From positions 806,001 through 870,000 of the forward strand of contig OY759218.1 of the NCBI GenBank assembly GCA_963662175.1: DNA of 64,000 bases, read 5' to 3'. Under the pieces are notes generated by a model. The model was not told the DNA's origin and ran no database searches. It saw only the letters and a program-made list of their open reading frames with translations. A program made the position numbers and the translations under genes. The number at the start of each line of letters is the position of its first letter. The stretch's first letter is position 1. Below are positions 19,669-32,000 of the stretch, one piece after another. Origin of the DNA: Aradus depressus. Its lineage: Eukaryota > Arthropoda > Insecta > Hemiptera > Aradidae.

Positions 19669-20715
19669 ATATAAATAGTTAGTACACCCCCCCACAACCC
19701 CCCCTCCCGTTCAAAACTTTGGGACGCCACACACCTTTTTTTCCTATTTGGCTTTTAAAAATACTACATGTGAAATATCATGACGATTCGCCCATTAGTT
19801 AATGAGTTAGCTCTATATTTATACTTAGGCCCCCCCACTACCCTCCCCCCTCCCGTAAAAAATTTTGAGCCGTCACACCGCCTATTTTTCTATTTGGTCT
19901 TCAGGAATACTCCATGTGAAATTTTGTGACAATCCGACCAACCGTTAAAGAGTTAGCTCTATATTTAAACTTAGGCCCCCCCACAACCCCCCCTCCCATT
20001 CAAAACTTTGGGACGCCACACACCTTTTTTTCCTATTTGGCTTTTAAAAATACTACATGTGAAATTTCATGACGATTCGCCCATTAGTTAATGAGTTAGC
20101 TCTATATTTATACTTAGGCCCCCCCACTACCCTCCCCCCTCCCGTAAAAAATTTTGAGCCGTCACACCGCCTATTTTTCTATTTGGTCTTCAGGAATACT
20201 CCATGTGAAATTTCGTGACAATCCGACCAACCGTTAAAGAGTTAGCTCTATATTTATACTTAGGCCCCCCCACAACCCCCCCTCCCGTTCAAAACTTTGA
20301 GACGCCACACACCTTTTTTTCCTATTTGGCTTTTAAAAATACTACATGTGAAATTTCATGACGATTCGCCCATTAGTTAATGAGTTAGCTCTATATTTAT
20401 ACTTAGGCCCCCCCACTACCCCCCCCTCCCGTAAAAAATTTTGAGCCGTCACACCGCCTATTTTTCTATTTGGTCTTCAGGAATACTCCATGTGAAATTT
20501 CGTGACAATCCGACCAACCGTTAATGAGTTAGCACTATTTATATACTTAGGCCCCCCTTACAACCCCCCCTCCCGATCAAAATTTTGGGACGCCACATAG
20601 CCTATTATTCAATCGGGCTCAAGAGAATGCTACATGGGAAGTTTCATAAAAATCCGTCCAGCGGTTTGGGCGTGATGCTGGAACAAACATACATACATAC
20701 ATACATACAAACATA
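19669..20715 (-). repeat. GR145 array and microsatellite between element 1 and the PLE
   Basis: Six regular GR145 units alternating 146 and 143 bp (the tatttgg(c/t) blocks fall at 19745, 19891, 20034 and 20180), then the unit leading to gtccagcggtttgggcgtga and a (cata)n tract at about 20690-20715. The microsatellite is interrupted by the PLE and resumes at 23846. Confidence 0.88.
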
Positions 20716-20819
20716 ACTTCTAAGTTGAGAAACGCGGACATATTGTGGAAACTTGTAATAAATAAATAAAACAAACTTATTTTTGAAATATTGTCTATTC
20801 CACTAAAGATATATATACA

Positions 20820-20865
20820 TATATAACTACCGGTTTCGGCTTTATACCATCGTCAGGTCTAGTTA
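20820..20865 (-). ncRNA. Hammerhead ribozyme-like motif, left PLE arm
   Basis: On the minus strand CTGACGA (20850-20856) fits the hammerhead core CUGANGA. A short stem and loop (GGT-ATAAA-GCC) and GAAA follow, then a minimal stem III (CC/GG) and a GTA cleavage triplet near 20829. PLE pseudo-LTRs are known to carry such minimal hammerheads. Stem I starts with only three pairs, so activity may need dimers. Confidence 0.6.
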
Positions 20866-21188
20866 TGAACTAAGTCAGTTTGTAGAGAGCGACCCTTCAA
20901 ATACATCTCAGGTCAAAGGGGGCTATTAGAACTTGGGAGTGCCCCGGCTGTACCGTTAGATAACTCATGAAATATTTCTTAACAAAACCTAGTTCTAAAT
21001 TTACATAAAACAATGTCACTAGACTAATACGGGAAAAATAACAAATAAATAAGTACAAATACAAGTAAATAATAAAAAATAGAAATAAAATTAATAACAA
21101 TGTTAAGATTTAGATAACTTGAAACATATATGTTGAACCAAATATTAATAACAGATAATACAAACATATATGTGGAAACAGAACTGGT

Positions 21189-21770
21189 TTAGGGTGTTAA
21201 CAAAGGGGAATAGTTGAAATAAATTTGGTCATTCATACAAATGTTCCTTTTGTTAGCTTTATTTATTTCTAATTGTTCTAAGCTATTAAGTAGCCTGCTT
21301 TTTGGGCAATAATGGAGATATTTGATGCCTGTAGATGGGTCGAAAGTGTGGCTATTGTCAATTATGTGGGTCGCGAATGTAGAACGGTTTCCTCGGTTCT
21401 TTATTTCGGCCGTGTGTTCTTTAATTCTTTCCTTAAAACGACGTCCTGTCTGTCCAATGTATAATTGATTGCACGTCGCACACTCTAGACTATAAACTCC
21501 GCTTCTATTTTCAATATCTGTTCTGTCCCTACCTCTCTCTAGGCACTGGCTTATGGGATTGATAGTTTTAAACCCGATATTGAAACCTTCTTTTTTCAAC
21601 TCTTTACCTATTTTTTCTGAAATTTTTCCGTGGTAAGTTAAGCTGACCCATTTATTATAAACTTTATTTTGTGTTTCTAATTTGGTCAGTTTGTTCTTAA
21701 AATTATGATTTTTGACCTTCTTTTCAATTTTATTTATTGTTTTTTGTGGGTAGCTATTGTTTTTGGCTAT
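21189..21770 (-). pseudogene. Inverted partial PLE ORF: linker and GIY-YIG endonuclease
   Basis: Minus-strand copy of the C-terminal ~190 codons of the PLE protein. From 21599 downward it encodes the GIY-YIG domain: GVYSLEC, then YIGQTGRR, then the THIIDNSH block. It keeps the same stop (after YSPLLTP) as the plus copy. Two residue differences from the plus copy were noted (T for P after KEH, S for N after CPK). A 23-bp deletion relative to the plus copy, near 21776, breaks the frame upstream. It has no RT and no start and is a remnant of the inverted copy rather than a gene. Confidence 0.85.
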
Positions 21771-21788
21771 TTCCTTTTGATTGTTGGA

Positions 21789-23414
21789 AATACGACGGTT
21801 CTGATTAAACGTGCGGATTACGTCAATAAAGTGGACAGTTTCCTACAAGAGAATGGTTTTTCGAAAATAAGAAAAGACCCAACGCCTCTATTCCAAAAAC
21901 AAGTCCGAGCAGCTGTGTCAGAAGTCGCGATAATCACGAAAGGTATGTGGAAACAGAACCTAATAGTAATGAACCCTTCACCCCCCAAATTATCTGGTCT
22001 ACCCAAAATTCACAAAAATGATGCCCCCATTAGACCGGTGGTATCTTACATAAATTCCCCTACATATAAATTATCGAAATTCGTCAATAGAAAATTAAGG
22101 CATTTTATCAATTTTTCGCCACCTTTCACCGTTATCAGTTCATTAGATCTCGTCAATAAGATTAGAGATGTAAAGGTACCTCACGGAGCCAAGTTAATAT
22201 CATTAGACGTCTCTAACCTCTTTACGAATGTCCCCGTAACCGAATGTCTAGAGTTAGTTAGGGGCCTAATAAACAACTCAAATAGGTCCATTTTTGAAAA
22301 AATAGAACTTTGTAACCTTTTAGAACCGTGCGTAGAACAAAATTATTTCATCTTCAATAGTGAATTATATAAACAGAAAGAGGGGCTAGCGATGGGGTCC
22401 AGCCTGTCTCCCCTGTTAGCTGATATATTTATGGATAGAATTGAGAGGGAAATTCTAGAGAAGTCTCCATTTATCAGTAATATCATGTTTTGGAAGCGGT
22501 ACGTGGACGATATTTTGATTCTTTTTAACGGAACAGAACAACAAATTAACTTATTTTTTGACTTTGTCAACAAAGTCCATAACAAAATAAAATTCACGTT
22601 GGAAATAGGAGGTCAAACCATAAATTTTCTGGACTTGGAGATCAAAATTAATAACAAGAAATTCGAATTTAGCATTCACAGAAAACCGACTACAACAGAC
22701 ACGGTAATACACCCATCTTCTAACTGTCCTTCCAGTTACAAATACGCGGCCTTTTATTCCATGTTCCACAGAGCCTACTCAATTCCCATGACCCAACAAT
22801 CAAAAGATAAAGAACTTAAGATTATTAAGGAAATAGCCAAAAACAATAGCTACCCACAAAAAACAATAAATAAAATTGAAAAGAAGGTCAAAAATCATAA
22901 TTTTAGGAACAAACTGACCAAATTAGAAACACAAAATAAAGTTTATAATAAATGGGTCAGCTTAACTTACCACGGAAAAATTTCAGAAAAAATAGGTAAA
23001 GAGTTGAAAAAAGAAGGTTTCAATATCGGGTTTAAAACTATCAATCCCATAAGCCAGTGCCTAGAGAGAGGTAGGGACAGAACAGATATTGAAAATAGAA
23101 GCGGAGTTTATAGTCTAGAGTGTGCGACGTGCAATCAATTATACATTGGACAGACAGGACGTCGTTTTAAGGAAAGAATTAAAGAACACCCGGCCGAAAT
23201 AAAGAACCGAGGAAACCGTTCTACATTCGCGACCCACATAATTGACAATAGCCACACTTTCGACCCATCTACAGGCATCAAATATCTCCATTATTGCCCA
23301 AAAAACAGGCTACTTAATAGCTTAGAACAATTAGAAATAAATAAAGCTAACAAAAGGAACATTTGTATGAATGACCAAATTTATTTCAACTATTCCCCTT
23401 TGTTAACACCCTAA
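21789..23414 (+). pseudogene. PLE reverse transcriptase with GIY-YIG endonuclease, N-terminus missing
   Basis: About 541 codons, open to the stop at 23412. The frame is technically open from 21705, but its first ~28 residues are antisense of the inverted copy. PLE sequence starts at NTTVLIKRADY. RT motifs: PKLSGLPKIHK, PIRPVVS, SLDVSNLFTNV, the LAMGSSLSPLLADIFM block and the catalytic YVDD (nt ~22500). Then follow a basic linker (about 22800-22990) and the endonuclease with GVY (nt ~23103), YIGQTGRR and two C/H pairs that fit the PLE type. Intact Penelope proteins are roughly 800 residues, so about 250 N-terminal residues are missing. The RT and endonuclease have no stops, but there is no proper start codon. 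Confidence 0.88.
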
Positions 23415-23737
23415 ACCAGTTCTGTTTCCACATATATGTTTGTATTATCTGTTATTAATATTTGGTTCCACATATATGTTTCAAGTTATCTAAATCTTAA
23501 CATTGTTATTAATTTTATTTCTATTTTTTATTATTTACTTGTATTTGTACTTATTTATTTGTTATTTTTCCCGTATTAGTCTAGTGACATTGTTTTATGT
23601 AAATTTAGAACTAGGTTTTGTTAAGAAATATTTCATGAGTTAGCTAACGGTACAGCCGGGGGACTCCCAAGTTCTAATAGCCCCCTTTGACCTGAGATGT
23701 ATTTGAAGGGTCGCTCTCTACAAACTGACTTAGTTCA

Positions 23738-23785
23738 TAACTAGACCTGACGATGGTATAAAGCCGAAACCGGTAGTTATATATG
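23738..23785 (+). ncRNA. Hammerhead ribozyme-like motif, right PLE arm
   Basis: CTGACGA at 23747-23753, then GGT/GCC as stem II, GAAA at 23766-23769, minimal stem III CC/GG and GTA ending at 23775 as the cleavage triplet. GTT after the cut pairs with GAC before the core to start stem I. It mirrors the left-arm motif. Confidence 0.62.
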
Positions 23786-23845
23786 TATATATATATCTTT
23801 AGTGGAATAGACAATATTTCAAAAATAAGTTTGTTTTATTTATTT

Positions 23846-23904
23846 ACATACAAACAAACATACAAACAAACAAACAAACCCCGTTTCAGCTTTATTAATA
23901 TAGA
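23846..23904 (-). repeat. Microsatellite and Helitron-like 5' terminus resumed after the PLE
   Basis: (cata)/(caaa) tract, then cccgtttcagctttattaat and the border tataga at 23904. This is the missing right part of the unit interrupted at 20715. Confidence 0.75.
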
Positions 23905-24069
23905 TTATATCACAATGTACACAAGTTTTAATTTGTGTTCATATCTATACATACATCTTTTTTTTTTTGGCATTTTTCTTCCATAGTGGATCGGTGTCAC
24001 CATATTTAAAGTCAGTCTGAACGTTGTGCTGACGTTGGCATAATCCGAAACCAGCACACTCTATGGCTC
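23905..24069 (+). repeat. LINK segment
   Basis: Full-length copy, with a longer catacatc before the T run than at 7886. It joins S441 at atcagttaac. Confidence 0.85.
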
Positions 24070-26740
24070 TATCAGTTAACAAATATTAAATCTATAAACC
24101 GTTGGAAAGCAAGAAATTTGAAGAATGGAGTCTACCGAGCTCAGGATCGCCACTTAGAAATCTAGCTGAGGCACTTAGGTCAGATCTTTTAATCGGGAAG
24201 TGAAAAATAACTATGAGCACGTCGTCCTTCGGATGGGACTTTAAGCGATGTTCCAGGACTTTTTCGAATGGTTCGTGAGGTACTCGATAATGAGACGTAT
24301 GTTATGTAAATAAACATGGGTAGGTCAATTTCCACATAGGTTGAAAGCCTTGAGCACGTCGTCCTTCGGATGGGACTTTCCGGATATATCTGAATCTGTA
24401 GTATCAGTTTTAACAATTATTAAGCCTATAAACCGTTAAATAGCGCGAATTTTTTGAAAAAAGTTTTCATTTTGATTTTTGTGTGGGGTTCAGATAATCC
24501 GGTCGTTCTCTATCAGTTTTAACAAATATTTAATCTATAAACCGTTAAAAAGCGAGAAATTTGAAGAATGGAGTCTACCGAGCTCAGGATCGCCACTTAG
24601 AAATCTAGCTGAGGCACTTAGGTCAGATCTTTTAATCGGGAAGTGAAAAATAACTATGAGCACGTCGTCCTTCGGATGGGACTTTAAGCGATGTTCCAGG
24701 ACTTTTTCGAATGTGAGGTACTCGATAATGAGACGTATGTTATGTAAATAAACCTGGGTAGGTGAAATATCACTTAGGTTGAAAATAGCCTTGAGCACGT
24801 CGTCCTTCGGATGGGACTTTCCGGATAAATCTGAATCTGTCGTATCAGTTTTAACAGTTATTAAGCCTATAAACCGTTAAATAGCGTGAATTTTTTGAAA
24901 AACATTTTTATTTTGATTTTTGTGTAGGATTCAGATAATCCGGTCGTTCTCTATCAGTTTTAACAAATATTAAATCAATAAACCATTAAAAAGCGAGAAA
25001 TTTCAAGAATGGAGTCTACCGAGCTCAGGATCGCCACTTAGAAATCTAGTTGAGGCACCTAGGTCAGATGATTTAATCGGGAAGCTAAAAATAACTTTAA
25101 GCACGTCGTCCTTCGGATGGGACATTAAGCAATGATCCAGGGCTTTTTCGAATGTGAGGTACTCGATAATGAGACGTATGTTATGTAAATAAACCTGGGT
25201 AGGTCAATTTCTACTTAGGTTGAAAGCCTTGAGCACGTCGTCCTTCGGATGGGACTTTCCGGATAAATCTGAATCTCTCGTATCAGTTTTAACAATTAAT
25301 AAGCCAATAAACTGTTAAATAGCGCAAATTTTTGGAAAAACATTTTTATTTTGATTTTTGTTTAGGATTCAGATAATCCGGTCGTTCTCTATCAGTTTTA
25401 ACAAATATTTAATCTATAAACCGTTAAAAAGCGAGAAATTTGAAGAATGGAGTCTACCGAGCTCAGGATCGCCACTTAGAAATCTAGCTGAGGCACTTAG
25501 GTCAGATGTTTTAATCGGGAAGTGAAAAATAACTATGAGCACGTCGTCCTTCGGATGGGACTTTAAGCGATGTTCCAGGACTTTTTCGAATGTGAGGTAC
25601 TCGATAATGAGACGTATGTTATGTAAATAAACCTGGTTAGGTGAAATTTCACTTAGGTTGAAAATAGCCTTGAGCACGTCGTCCGTCGAATGGGACTTTT
25701 CGGATATATCTGATTCTGTCGTATCAGTTTTAACAATTATTAAGCCTATAAACCGTTAAATAGCGCAAATGTTTTGAAAAACATTTTTATTTTGATTTTT
25801 GTGTAGGATTCAGATAATCCGGTCGTTCTCTATCAGTTTTAACAAATATTAAATCTATAAACCGTTAAAAAGCGAGAAATTTCAAGAATGGAGTCTACCG
25901 AGCTCAGGATCGCCACTTAGAAATCTAGTTGAGGCACTTAGGTCAGATGTTTCAATCGGGAAGTTAAAAAACACTTTGAGCACGTCGTCCTTCGGATGGG
26001 ACTTTAAGCGATGATCCAGGGCTTTTTCGAATGTGAGGTACTCGATAATGAGACGTATGTTATGTAAATAAACCTGGGTAGGTGAAATATCACTTAGGTT
26101 GAAAATAGCCTTGAGCACATCGTCCTTCGGATGGGACTTTCCGGATAAATCTGAATCTCTCGTATCAGTTTTAACAATTATTAAGCCTATAAACCGTTAA
26201 ATAGCTCAAATTTTTTGAAAAACATTTTTATTTTGATTTTTGTGTAGGATTCAGATAATCCGGTCGTTCTCTATCAGTTTTAACAAATATTAAATCTATA
26301 AACCGTTAAAAAGCGAGAAATTTCAAGAATGGAGTCTACCGAGCTCAGGATCGCCACTTAGAAATCTAGCTGAGGCACTTAGGTCAGATGTTTCAATCGG
26401 GAAGTTAAAAATAACTTTGAGCACTTCGTCCTTCGGATGGGACTTTAAGCGATGATCCAGGGCTTTTTCGGATGTGAGGTACTCGATAATGAGACGTATG
26501 TTATGTAAATAAAACTGGGTAGGTGAAATATCACTTAGGTTGAAAATAGCCTTGAGCACGTCGTCCGTCGAATGGGACTTTCCGGATATATCTGATTCTG
26601 TCGTATCAGTTTTAACAATTATTAAGCCTATAAACCGTTAAATAGCTCAAATTTTTTGAAAACATTTTTATTTTGATTTTTGTGTAGGATTCAGATAATC
26701 CGGTCGTTCTCTATCAGTTTTAACAAATATTAAATCTATA
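24070..26740 (-). repeat. S441 satellite array, about 6 units
   Basis: Minus-orientation units. The first unit has a 4-bp insertion (gaatggttcgtgagg, near 24270). The unit at about 26323-26559 carries the private variants aaaactgggtagg and tcggatgtgagg, which are also found in units at 31735 and 33937, showing exchange between distant arrays. The array ends at aaatctata before HEND. Confidence 0.95.
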
Positions 26741-27742
26741 GCAGTTATACCCGGCGTTGCCCGGGGAACTTTGATTTTTCTCCCAATATCTTCTATAACG
26801 CTATTCAGTTCCTCGACAGTACATTCATGATGTTATAATTTTCAATTATTCATACGGAATAAGGCTTATAGTCCTTCAGCTGTTGTAACGCTAGTAAGTT
26901 TTTAGGACCCCTGGGCACCACAGCTAGTATGCGCCTTTCAACGGCGGAAGCCACACCTAGTGAATTCTTAGCATCGCTGGACGTCCTAGTCAGTGCGTAC
27001 TTAAGAACGTTTGTGACCACAGCTAGTATGTGGCTTGCAACGCTGAGCACCACAGCTAGTACGTAGTAGGGAATGCTGGGCATCATAGCTAGTATGTGCC
27101 TTGCGACGGCGGACCCAACAGCTAGTACGTAGTTAGGAACGCTGGTCACCACAGCTAGTATGTGCCTCGCAACAGCGGACCCCACAGCTAGTACGTAGTT
27201 AGGAACGCTGGGCATCACAGCTATTAAGTGCCTTGCAACAGCGGACCCCACAGCTAGTATGTAGTTACATACGCTGGGCATTACAGTTAGTAAGTGCTTT
27301 GCAACAGCGAACTTCACAGCTAGTACATAGTTAGGAACGCTGGGCACTACAGCTAGTAAATGCCTTGCAACAACGGACCCCACAGCTAGCACGAAGTTAG
27401 GAACGCTGGGCACTACAGCTAGTAAATGCCTTGCAACAACGGACCCCACAGCTAGTACGATATTAGGAACCATGGGCATCACAGCTAGTATGCTTTTGCA
27501 ACGACGGACCCCACAGCTAGTACGTAATTAGGAACGCTGGGCCCTACAGGTAGTAGGTGCCTTGCAACAGCGAACCCCACAGCCAGTATATAGTTAGGAA
27601 CGCTGGGGCTGAGCACTACAGCTAGTAAGTGCCTTGCAACAGCGGACCCCACAGCTAGTACGATATTAGGAACGCTGGACATCACAGCTAGTAAATGTCT
27701 TGCAACAGTGAACCCCACAGCGAATACATAGTTACTACTACT
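26741..27742 (-). repeat. HEND hairpin segment plus MIN33 array
   Basis: The hairpin is at about 26750-26765. This MIN33 array is one of the cleanest, staying in dimer register for over 600 bp. It has ccatgggcatc near 27470, a variant shared only with the array at 34356-35502. It lacks the degenerate cagatagta/gctagcgcc monomers present in the arrays at 4527 and 34356. Confidence 0.85.
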
Positions 27743-28874
27743 ACATGTGAAATTCATGACAATCCGATTCATGACAATACGATCAACCGTTAAAGAGTTA
27801 GCTCTATATTTATACTTAGGCCCCCCCACAACCCCCCCTCACGTTCAAAACTTTGGGACGCCACACACCTTTTTTTCCTATTTGGCTTTTAAAAATACTA
27901 CATGTGAAATTTCATGACGATTCGCCCATTAGTTAATGAGTTAGCTCTATATTTATACTTAGGCCCCCCCACTACCCCCCCCTCCCGTAAAAGATTTTGA
28001 GCCGTCACACCGCCTATTTTTCTATTTGGTCTTCAAGAATACTCCATGTGAAATTTCGTGACAATCCGACCAACCGTTAAAGAGTTAGCTCTATATTTAT
28101 ACTTAGGCCCCCCCACAACCCTCCCTCCCGTTCAAAACTTTGGGACGCCACACACCTTTTTTTCCTATTTGGCTTTTCATGACGATTCGCCCATTAGTTA
28201 ATGAGTTAGCTCTATATTTATACTTAGGCCCCCCCACTACCCCCCTCCCGTAAAAAATTATGAGCCGTCACACCGCCTATTTTTTTTATTTGGTCTTCAG
28301 GAATACTACATGTGAAACTTCGTGACAATCCGACCAACTGTTAAAGAGTTAGCTCTATATTTATACTTAGGCCCCCCCACAACCCCCCCTCCCGTTCAAA
28401 ACTTTGGGACGCCACACACCTTTTTTTCCTGTTTGGCTTTTAAAAATACTACATGTGAAATTTCATGACGATTCGCCCATTAGTTCATGAGTTAGCTCTA
28501 TATTTATACTTAGGCCCCTCCACAACCCCCCCTCCCGTTCAAAACTTTGGGACGCCACACACCTTTTTTTCCTGTTTGGCTTTTAAAAAGACTACGTGTG
28601 AAATTTCATGACAATTTGACCATTAGTTAATGAGTTAGCACTATTTATATACTTAGGCCCCCCTTACAACCCCCCCTCCCGATCAAAATTTTGGGACGCC
28701 ACATAGCCTATTATTCAATCGGGCTCAAAAGAATGCCACATGGGAAGTTTCATAAAAATCCGTCCAGCGGTATGGGCATACATACATACATATATACATA
28801 CATACATACATACATATATACAAACAAACATACAAACAAACAAACAAACCCCGTTTCAGCTTTATTAATATAGA
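27743..28874 (-). repeat. GR145 array, microsatellite and Helitron-like 5' terminus
   Basis: About seven units. The proximal border reads gcggtatgggcatacatac rather than the usual gcggtttgggcgtgatgctg, a deletion shared with 37904. It ends at 28874 with tataga. Confidence 0.85.
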
Positions 28875-29039
28875 TTATATCACAATGTACACAAGTTTTA
28901 ATTTGTGTTCATATCTATACATACATCTTTTTTTTTTTGGCATTTTTCTTCCATAGTGGATCGGTGTCACCATATTTAAAGTCAGTCTGAACGTTGTGCT
29001 GACGTTGGCATAATCCGAAACCAGCACACTCTATGGCTC
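28875..29039 (+). repeat. LINK segment
   Basis: Full-length copy between the Helitron-like terminus and the longest S441 array. No other content seen. Confidence 0.85.
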
Positions 29040-32000
29040 TATCAGTTAACAAATATTATATCTATAAACCGTTGAAAATCAAGAAATTTGAAGAATGGAG
29101 TCTACCGAGCTCAGGATCGCCACTTAGAAATCTAGCTGAGGCACTTAGGTCAGATGTTTTAATCGGGAAGTTAAAAATAACTTTGAGCACTTCGTCCTTC
29201 GGATGGGACTTTAAGCAATGATCCAGGGCTTTTTCGAATGTGAGGTACTCGATAATGAGACGTATGTTATGTAAATAAACCTGGGTAGGTGAAATATCAC
29301 TTAGGTTGAAAATAGCCTTGAGCACGTCGTCCTTCGGATGGGACTTTCCGGATAAATCTGAATCTCTCGTATCAGTTTTAACAATTATTAAGCCTATAAA
29401 CCGTTAAATAGCGCAAATTTTTTGAAAAACATTTTTATTTTGATTTTTGTGTAGGATTCAGATAATCCGGTCGTTCTCTATCAGTTTTAACAAATATTAA
29501 ATCTATAAACCGTTAAAAAGCGAGAAATTTGAAGAATGGAGTCTACCGAGCTCAGGATCGCCACTTAGAAATCTAGCTGAGGCACTTAGGTCAGATGTTT
29601 TAATCGGGAAGATAAAAATAACTTTGAGCACTTCGTCCTTCGGATGGGACTTTAAGCAATGATCCAGGGCTTTTTCGAATGTGAGGTACTCGATAATGAG
29701 ACGTATGTTATGTAAATAAACCTGGGTAGGTGAAATATCACTTAGGTTGAAAATAGCCTTGAGCACGTCGTCCTTCGGATGGGACTTTCCGGATAAATCT
29801 GAATCTCTCGTATCAGTTTTAACAATTATTAAGCCTATAAACCGTTAAATAGCGCAAATTTTTTGAAAAACATTTTTATTTTGATTTTTGTGTAGGATTC
29901 AGATAATCCGGTCGTTCTCTATCAGTTTTAACAAATATTAAATCTATAAACCGTTAAAAAGCGAGAAATTTGAAGAATGGAGTCTACCGAGCTCAGGATC
30001 GCCACTTAGAAATCTAGCTGAGGCACTTAGGTCAGATGTTTCAATCGGGAAGTTAAAAAACACTTTGAGCACGTCGTCCTTCGGATGGGACTTTAAGCGA
30101 TGATCCAGGGCTTTTTCGAATGTGAGATACTCGATAATGAGACGTATGTTATGTAAATAAACCTGGTTAGGTGAAATTTCACTTAGGTTGAAAATAGCCT
30201 TGAGCACGTCGTCCTTCGGATGGGACTTTCCGGATAAATCTGAATCTCTCGTATCAGTTTTAACAATTATTAAGCCTATAAACCGTTAAATAGCGCAAAT
30301 TTTTTGAAAAACATTTTTATTTTGATTTTTGTGTAGGATTCAGATAATCCGGTCGTTCTCTATCAGTTTTAACAAATATTAAATCTATAAACCGTTAAAA
30401 AGCGAGAAATTTGAAGAATGGAGTCTACCGAGCTCAGGATCGCCACTTAGAAATCTAGCTGAGGCACTTAGGTCAGATGTTTCAATCGGGAAGTTAAAAA
30501 ACACTTTGAGCACGTCGTCCTTCGGATGGGACTTTAAGCGATGATCCAGGGCTTTTTCGAATGTGAGATACTCGATAATGAGACGTATGTTATGTAAATA
30601 AACCTGGTTAGGTGAAATTTCACTTAGGTTGAAAATAGCCTTGAGCACGTCGTCCGTCGGATGGGACTTTTCGGATATATCTCATTCTGTCGTATCAGTT
30701 TTAACAGTTATTAAGCCTATAAACCGTTAAATAGCGCGAATTTTTTGAAAAACGTTTTCATTTTGATTTTTGTGTGGGGTTCAGATAATCCGGTCGTTCT
30801 CTATCAGTTTTAACAAATATTTAATCTATAAACCGTTAAAAAGCGAGAAATTTGAAGAATGGAGTCTACCGAGCTTAGGATCGCCACTTAGAAATCTAGT
30901 TGAGGCACTTAGGTCAGATGTTTCAATCGGGAAGATAAAAAACACTTTGAGCACGTCGTCCTTCGGATGGGACATTAAGCAATGATCCAGGGCATTTTCG
31001 AATGTGAGGTATTCGATAATGAGACGTATGTTATGTATATAAACCTGGGTAGGTGAAATTTCACTTAGGTTGAAAATAGCAGTGAGCACGTCGTCCTTCG
31101 GATGGGACTTTCCGGATAAATCTGAATCTGTCGTATCAGTTTTAACAATTATTAAGCCTATAAACCGTTAAATAGCGCAAATTTTTTGAAAAACATTTTT
31201 ATTTTGATTTTTGTGTAGGATTCAGATAATCCGGTCGTTCTCTATCAGTTTTAACAAATATTAAATCTATAAACCGTTAAAAAGCGAGAAATTTCAAGAA
31301 TGGAGTCTACCGAGCTCAGGATCGCCACTTAGAAATCTAGTTGAGGCACTTAGGTCAGATGTTTCAATCGGGAAGATAAAAAACACTTTGAGCACGTCGT
31401 CCTTCGGATGGGACTTTAAGCGATGATCCAGGGCTTTTTCGAATGTGAGGTACTCGATAATGAGACGTATGTTATGTAAATACACCTGGGTAGGTGAAAT
31501 ATCACTTAGGTTGAAAATAGCCTTGAGCACGTCGTCCTTCGGATGGGACTTTCCGGATAAATCTGAATCTCTCGTATCAGTTTTAACAATTATTAAGCCT
31601 ATAAACCGTTAAATAGCTCAAATTTTTTGAAAAACATTTTTATTTTGATTTTTGTGTAGGATTCAGATAATCCGGTCGTTCTCTATCAGTTTTAACAAAT
31701 ATTAAATCTATAAACCGTTAAAAAGCGAGAAATTTCAAGAATGGAGTCTACCGAGCTCAGGATCGCCACTTAGAAATCTAGCTGAGGCACTTAGGTCAGA
31801 TGTTTCAATCGGGAAGTTAAAAATAACTTTGAGCACTTCGTCCTTCGGATCGGACCTTAAGCGATGATCCAGGGCTTTTTCGGATGTGAGGTACTCGATA
31901 ATGAGACGTATGTTATGTAAATAAAACTGGGTAGGTGAAATATCACTTAGGTTGAAAATAGCCTTGAGCACGTCGTCCGTCGAATGGGACTTTTCGGATA

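Larger units (their letters stand above)
20716..23845 (+). mobile_element. Penelope-like element, 5'-truncated, with head-to-head inverted partial copy
   Basis: The right-hand copy (about 21788-23845, plus strand) has the RT and GIY-YIG endonuclease frame, a 3' UTR and a terminus near ttgttttatttatt. The left-hand copy (about 20760-21787, minus strand) repeats the last ~1 kb of the element in reverse orientation, and the two meet near 21787. About 45 bp at the far left (20716-20760) has no partner on the right. Inverted partial copies that act as pseudo-LTRs are typical of Penelope elements. The target was the (cata)n tract of a macro-repeat. The inverted arms differ at only a few positions, so insertion is recent. 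Confidence 0.88.

Noticed and set aside
21705..21788. Hydrophobic N-terminus of the plus-strand PLE frame as a membrane segment
   Set aside because: These ~28 residues are the antisense of the inverted PLE copy, not part of the PLE protein.
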